Below are positions 5,922 through 10,041 of a stretch of 10,041 bases of DNA, piece after piece; the first letter of the stretch is position 1; every line of letters starts with the position of its first letter. The position numbers were made by a program, and so were the translations under genes. Location: the NCBI GenBank assembly GCA_028290595.1, contig JAQGJO010000398.1, forward strand, positions 1 through 10,041, in the 5' to 3' direction. A model generated the notes under the pieces. That model was given only the letters and a program-made list of their open reading frames with translations. It ran no database searches and had not been told where the DNA came from. This DNA is from Hyphomicrobiales bacterium (GTDB taxonomy: Bacteria > Pseudomonadota > Alphaproteobacteria > Rhizobiales > Beijerinckiaceae).

Positions 5922-5987
5922 ACCTGGCGCGCTAAATCATCGCTGTGCCCACGACCACAACCGACGGAGACAAGAGATGGTCTGGAA
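5871..5987 (+). repeat. Duplicated leader, copy B (upstream of hydrolase gene)
   Basis: This is the second copy of the leader at 5062-5173. It overlaps the 3' end of the sigma gene (its block TTATAG supplies the sigma stop) and ends in the first codons of the hydrolase leader sequence. Its first 47 bases differ from copy A at five positions. Because it carries operator-like repeats, the conserved ribosome binding site and the start codon, it probably supplies separate expression of the downstream enzyme genes. Confidence 0.85.
5879..5917 (+). promoter_or_regulatory. Putative AraC-type operator B (two direct half-sites 20 bp apart)
   Basis: CAATCGCTCT (5879-5888) and CAATCGCGCT (5899-5908) agree at 9 of 10 positions with a 20-bp period, directly followed by GGGGCAGTT. 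The pair is cleaner than in copy A. A possible -10-like GCTAAAT follows at 5931-5937. The site lies within the end of the sigma coding sequence, giving an internal promoter for the hydrolase operon if functional. Confidence 0.45.
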
Positions 5988-6966
5988 CAACTCCATCAAG
6001 CTCCTTGCGACCCGATCGAGACGGAGCGCGATCGCAACAGCGCTCATGTACGCCATTTCAGCAACCGTCCGTTTCACTTCTGCGACCGGCGACGAAGCAA
6101 ATCTTCCAACTTATTCCCAGCAAAGGATCCATGACATGACCTCCTTCACGACCCAAGACGGCGTCACCCTGTTCTACAAGGACTGGGGCCCGAAGTCCGC
6201 GCGGCCGATCGTTTTTCACCACGGCTGGCCGCTCAGCGCCGACGACTGGGACAATCAGATGCTGTTCTTCGTCGGCCAGGGCTTTCGCGTGATTGCTCAT
6301 GACCGCCGTGGCCATGGCCGCTCCAGCCAGGTGAGCGATGGCCACAACATGGATCAATACGCCGCCGATGTCGCAGCGATTGTCGATCACCTCGATCTTC
6401 GCGACGCGATTCACGTCGGCCACTCCACCGGCGGCGGCGAAGCCGCACGGTATGTTGCGCGTCACGGCAAAGGCCGCGTCGCCAAGCTGATCCTGATCGC
6501 GGCCGTACCGCCGCTGATGCTGAAGACGCTCGCGAATCCAAACGGCTTGCCCATCGAAGCATTCGACGGCTTGCGTCGGGAGTTCCTCGCCAATCGCTCG
6601 CAATTCTACATGGATTTCGCGAGCGGTCCGTTCTACGGCTACAACCGTCCGGACAGCAAACCATCGCAGGCGATCATCTGGAATTGGTGGCGCCAGGGCA
6701 TGATGGGTGGCGCGAAAGCGCAGTACGAGAGCATCAAGGCGTTCTCGGAGACGGACTTCACCGAAGACTTGAAGAGCATCGCCGTGCCGACACTGGTGGC
6801 GCACGGCGATGACGACCAGATCGTCCCCATCGTTGCCTCTGCGCCACTCTCGGCGAAGCTTTTGCAAACGAGCACGCTCAAGATTTACGAGAAACTGCCG
6901 CACGGCCTGTGCACGACCCATGCCGATGTCATCAACGCCGAGATGCTGACTTTCATCACAGCCTGA
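5977..6966 (+). CDS. Alpha/beta hydrolase (non-heme chloroperoxidase/esterase family) with probable signal peptide
   Basis: From the ATG at 6136 the protein is a standard 276-residue alpha/beta hydrolase of the cofactor-free chloroperoxidase/arylesterase group: [18 protein letters not shown], oxyanion region HHGWPL, and [10 protein letters not shown]. Numbered from 5977, the nucleophile elbow GHSTGG has Ser150, the acid is probably Asp280 in GDDDQIVP, and the base is His309 in [12 protein letters not shown] set the start at 5977. The frame is open back to there, GGAGA precedes it, and the same ribosome binding site and M-x-W-N start are shared with the sigma gene leader. The added 53 residues also look like a signal peptide ([10 protein letters not shown], then a hydrophobic [14 protein letters not shown], then TSATGDEA). 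A start at 6136 with AAAGGA 8 nt upstream would give a cytoplasmic enzyme. The substrate is unknown; ester, lactone or peracid chemistry is typical. It is first of three enzyme genes on this strand. Confidence 0.87.
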   Translation: MVWNNSIKLLATRSRRSAIATALMYAISATVRFTSATGDEANLPTYSQQRIHDMTSFTTQDGVTLFYKDWGPKSARPIVFHHGWPLSADDWDNQMLFFVGQGFRVIAHDRRGHGRSSQVSDGHNMDQYAADVAAIVDHLDLRDAIHVGHSTGGGEAARYVARHGKGRVAKLILIAAVPPLMLKTLANPNGLPIEAFDGLRREFLANRSQFYMDFASGPFYGYNRPDSKPSQAIIWNWWRQGMMGGAKAQYESIKAFSETDFTEDLKSIAVPTLVAHGDDDQIVPIVASAPLSAKLLQTSTLKIYEKLPHGLCTTHADVINAEMLTFITA

Positions 6967-6985
6967 GCGGCCTCGCTTCACCCTC

Positions 6986-7047
6986 CCGCGCGTCATCGAT
7001 CACCAACGGCTTCGCCCCTCGTCAAGAGCGGCAACGGTGACGCGCGG
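6986..7047. repeat. Long-spaced 10-bp inverted repeat between hydrolase and oxidoreductase
   Basis: CCGCGCGTCA (6986-6995) is perfectly complementary to TGACGCGCGG (7038-7047), separated by 42 nt. A short T-run (7062-7067) follows 15 nt later, too far off and without an adjacent stem for a normal terminator. It may be an mRNA structure that adjusts expression between the two genes. Confidence 0.4.
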
Positions 7048-7096
7048 CCGTTTGAAACGCCCTTTTTCAGAAACACAAACCCACGGAGTGAATGAC

Positions 7097-8302
7097 ATGC
7101 GAATCGTCATCATAGGCGCCGGCTTCGCCGGCATGTACGCCGCACTTTCCGCAGCCCGCCTGCGCGACATTCAGGGCGTTTCGCCCGAAGAACTCGAAAT
7201 CGCGCTGGTATCGCCAGAGCCGATGCTGGTGGTTCGCCCGCGGCTCTACGAACCGAAACCTGAAACCCTCACCGCACCGCTGCTCGAGGTGCTCAAGGCC
7301 ATCGACGTCGTCTATGTGCAAGGCAGCGTCGAGACGATCGACACACAATCGTGCGTGGTGGGAATCGTCACGGCCAAAGGCACAAAGAAGAGCCTCTCCT
7401 ACGACAGTCTGGTGCTGGCCACCGGCAGCCGGCTGTTCCGTCCCAACATTCCCGGTCTTGCCGAACACGGCTTCAGCGTCGACTCGCTCGACGAAGCGGT
7501 CGCCCTCGACAAGCACCTGCACAGCCTGGCGAAGCGGCCCGCGGTGAACGGGCGCGACACGGTCGTCGTGGCCGGCGGCGGGTTCACCGGCATCGAGGCG
7601 GCAACCGAAATGCCGAAGCGGCTGCGCGCGATTCTGGGCAAGGATGCCAAGACCCGCGTCATCATCGTCGAGCGCAACAGCGCGATCGCACCCGACATGG
7701 GCGAAGGTCCCCGCCCCCTCATTGAGGACGCGCTGCGCAAACTCGGTGTCGAAACCCGCCTCGGCGCCGGCGTCGCCTCGCTCGACGAATCCGGCGTCAC
7801 ATTGTCGAGCGGCGAGCGCATCGAAGCCGCAACCGTGATCTGGGCGGCCGGCATGCGCGCCGCCCCGTTGACCCAGCAGGTCTCCGCCGAACGCGACAAT
7901 TTTGGCCGGCTGCTGGTCGATCGGCATTTGCGCGTGCCGTCGGTGCCCGGAGTCTTCGCCACCGGCGATGCCGCCAGAGCCGCAAGCGACGATGTCGGCA
8001 ACTACGCGCTGATGTCGTGCCAGCACGCCACGCGGATGGGCGCCTTCGCCGGCAACAACGCCGCCGCCGAGCTGCTGGGAGTCGCGACCAAGCCATACCA
8101 CCAGAAGGCCTACGTCACCTGCCTCGACCTGGGCGAAGCCGGCGCGCTGTTCACGCGAGGCTGGGACCGCAAAGTCGAGATGGTCGGCGAGCAAGCGAAG
8201 AAGACCAAGCAGGAGATCAACACCGTCTGGATCTATCCGCCGCGGGCTGAGCGTGCCGCCGCGCTGGCGTCGGCTGATCCGGAACGCGTGACCGATCTCT
8301 AG
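7097..8302 (+). CDS. NAD(P)/FAD-dependent oxidoreductase, NDH-2-like
   Basis: A 401-residue flavoprotein of the pyridine nucleotide-disulfide oxidoreductase fold, closest in style to type II NADH dehydrogenases. The FAD-binding dinucleotide fold is at the very N-terminus (MRIVIIGAGFAGMYAA, Gly7/9/12). LVLATGSRLFRPNIPG is the hinge near residues 110-125, a second fold for NAD(P)H lies near 155-172 (VVVAGGGFTGIEAATE), and GVFATGDAARA near 285-295 contacts the flavin. There is no redox-active CxxC, so it is not a disulfide reductase. No clear C-terminal membrane helix is seen, so it may be soluble or peripheral. The start at 7097 is chosen because the FAD motif begins there and GGAG precedes it (ACGGAGTGAATGAC); an in-frame ATG at 7037 would add 20 unlikely residues. 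It lies between two hydrolases and probably transfers electrons from NAD(P)H to a quinone or another acceptor. Confidence 0.88.
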   Translation: MRIVIIGAGFAGMYAALSAARLRDIQGVSPEELEIALVSPEPMLVVRPRLYEPKPETLTAPLLEVLKAIDVVYVQGSVETIDTQSCVVGIVTAKGTKKSLSYDSLVLATGSRLFRPNIPGLAEHGFSVDSLDEAVALDKHLHSLAKRPAVNGRDTVVVAGGGFTGIEAATEMPKRLRAILGKDAKTRVIIVERNSAIAPDMGEGPRPLIEDALRKLGVETRLGAGVASLDESGVTLSSGERIEAATVIWAAGMRAAPLTQQVSAERDNFGRLLVDRHLRVPSVPGVFATGDAARAASDDVGNYALMSCQHATRMGAFAGNNAAAELLGVATKPYHQKAYVTCLDLGEAGALFTRGWDRKVEMVGEQAKKTKQEINTVWIYPPRAERAAALASADPERVTDL

Positions 8303-8319
8303 ACGACCCAGGCGATGAC

Positions 8320-8347
8320 GGCCGCGCCCCCCGCTGGCAGCGCGGCC
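8320..8347. repeat. 8-bp GC-rich hairpin after oxidoreductase gene
   Basis: GGCCGCGC (8320-8327) pairs exactly with GCGCGGCC (8340-8347) around a 12-nt loop, 18 bp after the oxidoreductase stop. There is no T-run, so it more likely stabilises or attenuates the operon transcript than terminates it fully. Confidence 0.4.
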
Positions 8348-8397
8348 TGCTCAACCGAGACTGGCCAGCAGTTCTTACCATGAAGCAGGAGACAAAC

Positions 8398-9339
8398 ATG
8401 ACCATGACACAAGAGACGAAGAAGAGCCGTGACACCATTTCACGCCCCGTTAAATCGGGTCCCGACGATCTGGTTCCGTCGCGCTACGCGGTACAGGTCG
8501 GCGAGATTGAGGTGCTGGTGGTCAGCGATGGCGTGCTACCGCTGCCAACCACCATGTTGGGGCACAACGCCGACCCCGCCGTCCGGGCGGCCTGGATGCG
8601 CGACATGTTCCTGCCGCCGGACGCTTTCGACTGGGCGCTGAACGTGGTCGTGGTCCGTAGCGGCGGTCAGACCATCCTCATCGACGCCGGGCTAGGCTCA
8701 GACCCGGACTTGCACTTGCCGCGGGCCGGGCAGTTGATCAAGCGACTGGAGGCCGCCGGCATCGATCTCGCTTCTGTGACTGACGTGGTGCTGACCCACA
8801 TGCACATGGACCACATTGGCGGGCTGCTCGTTGAGGGGGTCAAGGACCAGTTGCGTCCAGACCTGCGGATCCACGTGGCCGCCGCCGAGGTCAAATTCTG
8901 GGAGTCGCCTGATTTCTCCCACACCGCCATGCCGACGGGGTTCCCGGACGCGCTTCGGTCGGCGGCCAAGCAGTTCGCGAAAGAGTACAGCAGTCATCTG
9001 CAGTTGTTCGAGGAGGAGAACGAGGTGGCGCCGGGGGTGGTCGTCCATCGCACCGGCGGCCACACCCCAGGGCACAGCGTGGTCCGTCTGACGTCCGGCG
9101 GCGACGCGCTGACGTTCGCCGGCGACGCCGTGTTCACGGTCGGGTTCGACCAGCCCGACTGGCATAACGGCTTCGAACACGACCCCGACGAAGCAGCCCG
9201 CGTTCGAACCCGTCTGTTGCGGGAGATTGCAGCGACCGGCGAGTTGCTGGTGGCCACTCACCTGCCGTTCCCGTCCGTCGGCCATGTGGCGGTCGATGGC
9301 GACGTGTTTCGCTGGGTGCCGGTCTTCTGGGACTACTGA
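8398..9339 (+). CDS. MBL-fold metallo-hydrolase (methyl parathion hydrolase/lactonase-like)
   Basis: A 313-residue metallo-beta-lactamase-fold enzyme. The binuclear metal motif is complete: HMHMDH at 134-139 (His134, His136, Asp138, His139), His222 in GGHTPGH, Asp243 in FAGDAVF, and His288 in ATHLPFPSVGHV. The last motif, with the pattern LPFPxxGHV, plus WHNGFEHDPDEAARVR resemble methyl parathion hydrolase and related lactonases. The first strand, VGEIEVLVVSDGVLPLP, is also typical of that group. The N-terminus is charged, with no signal peptide, unlike some secreted relatives. The start at 8398 is chosen from AGGAG (8387-8391) 6 nt upstream; an ATG at 8380 lies in the same frame but overlaps that site. 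It probably hydrolyses a lactone, ester or organophosphate-like compound; the substrate is not predictable. It is the last gene of the enzyme operon. Confidence 0.9.
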   Translation: MTMTQETKKSRDTISRPVKSGPDDLVPSRYAVQVGEIEVLVVSDGVLPLPTTMLGHNADPAVRAAWMRDMFLPPDAFDWALNVVVVRSGGQTILIDAGLGSDPDLHLPRAGQLIKRLEAAGIDLASVTDVVLTHMHMDHIGGLLVEGVKDQLRPDLRIHVAAAEVKFWESPDFSHTAMPTGFPDALRSAAKQFAKEYSSHLQLFEEENEVAPGVVVHRTGGHTPGHSVVRLTSGGDALTFAGDAVFTVGFDQPDWHNGFEHDPDEAARVRTRLLREIAATGELLVATHLPFPSVGHVAVDGDVFRWVPVFWDY

Positions 9340-9359
9340 CCGCTCGTTGGGTTAGGGCC

Positions 9360-9406
9360 GAGCTAGGGCGCGTACTCATGGCGTTAATGAGTTCACGCCC
9401 TAGCTC
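9360..9406. terminator. Strong two-part hairpin in convergent region, possible bidirectional terminator
   Basis: GAGCTAGGGCG (9360-9370) pairs perfectly with CGCCCTAGCTC (9396-9406), and inside it ACTCAT (9374-9379) pairs with ATGAGT (9387-9392). It begins 20 bp after the metallo-hydrolase stop, between two convergent genes. No T-run follows on either strand, so intrinsic termination is uncertain. It is also only about 58 bp from the right 51-bp repeat, so a role in recombination is possible. Confidence 0.45.
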
Positions 9407-9463
9407 ACTCGGAAAAACCTAAGCTATGGAAGCACAAGCCACTGCGGCAAGACTTCCCGACCG

Positions 9464-9514
9464 TCACAAACTCCGCTGCCCCCGCGCCACCGCGCGGGCG
9501 ATCTGGCCGGTGAC
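9464..9514 (-). repeat. Right 51-bp direct repeat: true 3' end of tape-measure gene (att-like)
   Basis: This is the last 16 codons and TGA stop of the tape-measure-like gene, repeated at 1800-1850 with 49 of 51 bases identical. To its left the sequence is insert DNA; to its right it continues into the gene. The gene is therefore left whole at this junction, as when an element integrates into a gene's 3' end and restores it. Confidence 0.9.
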
Positions 9515-10036
9515 GTAGCTCTCCGAACGTCGAAAACTTTCCACGTCCGGCGTGGCGATCGAGACGTGGATGGTGTTGCCACCCTGCCCGGCGATGCCGA
9601 GCTTGCCGTCGGGGCCGCGCTGCAGCGTCACTATGGCTTGGGGGCCCGCCTCGCCGGCGAGGCCCACACCGCCATCCATCAGCGGAAAATAGCTCGGCGT
9701 GCCGATCACCCCGCCGGCGGCGAACGGCTTGATGCCGCCGCCGGCAAAGGCGCGCGGCGCGCCCGGCGCATTGTGGGCGCTGCCGCCGAACAGGCCGGAC
9801 AGCGCCTGGTACACCGCGCCGGAAGCGAACGCGTTCTCGATCGGCTTGAACGCCGCCTTCAGCGCCAGCGACTTCAGCACGTCCTCGAACTGCTTGCCGC
9901 CGGTGATCGACGTTGCGAACGCCTGCGTCATCACCTTGGAGAACGCCGTCACCGACGAGGTCAGGTCGAGTGTCTTGGTCCGGATGCTGTCGAGTCTGTC
10001 GGAGGTGGCCTGCAGCTCGCTGCCGGTATCGGTCAT
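9464..10036 (-). CDS. Phage/GTA tail tape-measure-like protein
   Basis: A 190-residue protein of the short tape-measure type found in rhizobial gene transfer agent clusters (gene 11 equivalent). It begins MTDTGSELQATSDRL, with a heptad-like helical N-terminus (DRLDSIRTKTLDLTSSVTAF). The segment FATSITGGKQFEDVLKSLA, LKAAFKPIENAF comes next. The middle has the glycine-rich FAGGGIKPFAAGGVIG, and then GLAGEAGPQAIVTLQRGPDG, the conserved C-terminal block of lambda-type tape-measure proteins. The length is normal for the short version, so I call it intact. It would set or support tail length. The start lies five bases from the window end, so the upstream ribosome binding site cannot be judged. In the ancestral cluster the next gene is DUF2460, which is now 7.8 kb away. 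Confidence 0.85.
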   Translation of the reverse strand: MTDTGSELQATSDRLDSIRTKTLDLTSSVTAFSKVMTQAFATSITGGKQFEDVLKSLALKAAFKPIENAFASGAVYQALSGLFGGSAHNAPGAPRAFAGGGIKPFAAGGVIGTPSYFPLMDGGVGLAGEAGPQAIVTLQRGPDGKLGIAGQGGNTIHVSIATPDVESFRRSESYVTGQIARAVARGQRSL

Positions 10037-10041
10037 GTCAC

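Noticed and set aside
6058..6996. A 312-codon open frame on the minus strand opposite the alpha/beta hydrolase.
   Set aside because: The plus strand has the complete catalytic triad. The minus frame shows no recognisable domain and is a codon-bias artefact.
7038..7067. Hairpin arm followed by a T-run, considered as an intrinsic terminator after the hydrolase.
   Set aside because: The T-run is 15 nt beyond the stem and the stem partner is 42 nt away, so the layout does not fit a rho-independent terminator.
7067..8194. A 375-codon open frame on the minus strand opposite the oxidoreductase gene.
   Set aside because: It is a shadow of GC-rich coding sequence. Its translation is His/Asp/Gly rich without any family motif, while the plus frame has full FAD and NAD motifs.
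8698..9285. Long minus-strand frame opposite the MBL-fold gene.
   Set aside because: It is antisense to a gene with all metal ligands and has no motifs of its own.
1851..9463. Looked for an integrase, transposase, toxin-antitoxin pair, CRISPR array or tRNA gene in the inserted segment.
   Set aside because: None was found: no tyrosine- or serine-recombinase motifs, no DDE transposase, no regularly spaced repeats, and no cloverleaf-like sequence.

Overview
The window looks like chromosome from an alphaproteobacterium of the Bradyrhizobium/Rhodopseudomonas group. This is inferred from GC-rich codon use, tail proteins of the gene transfer agent (GTA) or lambdoid-prophage type found in Rhizobiales, and a paired-hairpin intergenic repeat that resembles repeats I remember from those genera. 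No sequence search was possible, so the taxonomy is inference.

Layout. Bases 1-140 (minus strand) hold the N-terminus of a response regulator cut by the window edge. Bases 141-528 hold one doubtful small reading frame and a perfect 12-bp hairpin. Bases 529-1640 (minus) are a decayed stretch of a GTA tail cluster. A DUF2460 gene has been joined in frame to the middle of the next gene, DUF2163, whose remainder carries a nonsense codon and a one-base frameshift. The matching upstream gene of that cluster, the tape-measure-like protein, lies at 9464-10036, also on the minus strand. The NlpC/P60 and host-specificity genes that would normally follow DUF2163 are absent.

Between the two halves of the tail cluster sits about 7.6 kb of unrelated DNA (about 1851-9463). 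It is flanked by 51-bp direct repeats, 49/51 identical, which are the last 16 codons plus stop of the tape-measure gene. This resembles an element integrated at the 3' end of a gene, but no integrase or transposase is present. The insert carries three regulators of different classes and then three enzymes. The regulators are a winged-helix/TolB-N-like/TPR protein (minus), an AraC-type regulator (plus) and an ECF sigma factor (plus). The enzymes, all plus strand, are an alpha/beta hydrolase of the chloroperoxidase/esterase type with a probable signal peptide, an NDH-2-like FAD oxidoreductase, and a metallo-beta-lactamase-fold hydrolase resembling methyl parathion hydrolase and lactonases.

How the parts may work together. 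About 110 bp of leader sequence is present twice, once before the sigma gene and once before the hydrolase. Both copies carry a pair of CAATYRCTC-like half-sites 20 bp apart, followed by GGGGCAGTT, and the same ribosome binding site and first codons. Two half-sites in direct repeat at about two helical turns is the usual arrangement for AraC-family operators. The simplest inference is that the adjacent AraC regulator controls both the sigma gene and the enzyme operon. The substrate is not visible from sequence; hydrolysis or detoxification of an ester, lactone or organophosphate-like compound would fit the enzymes.
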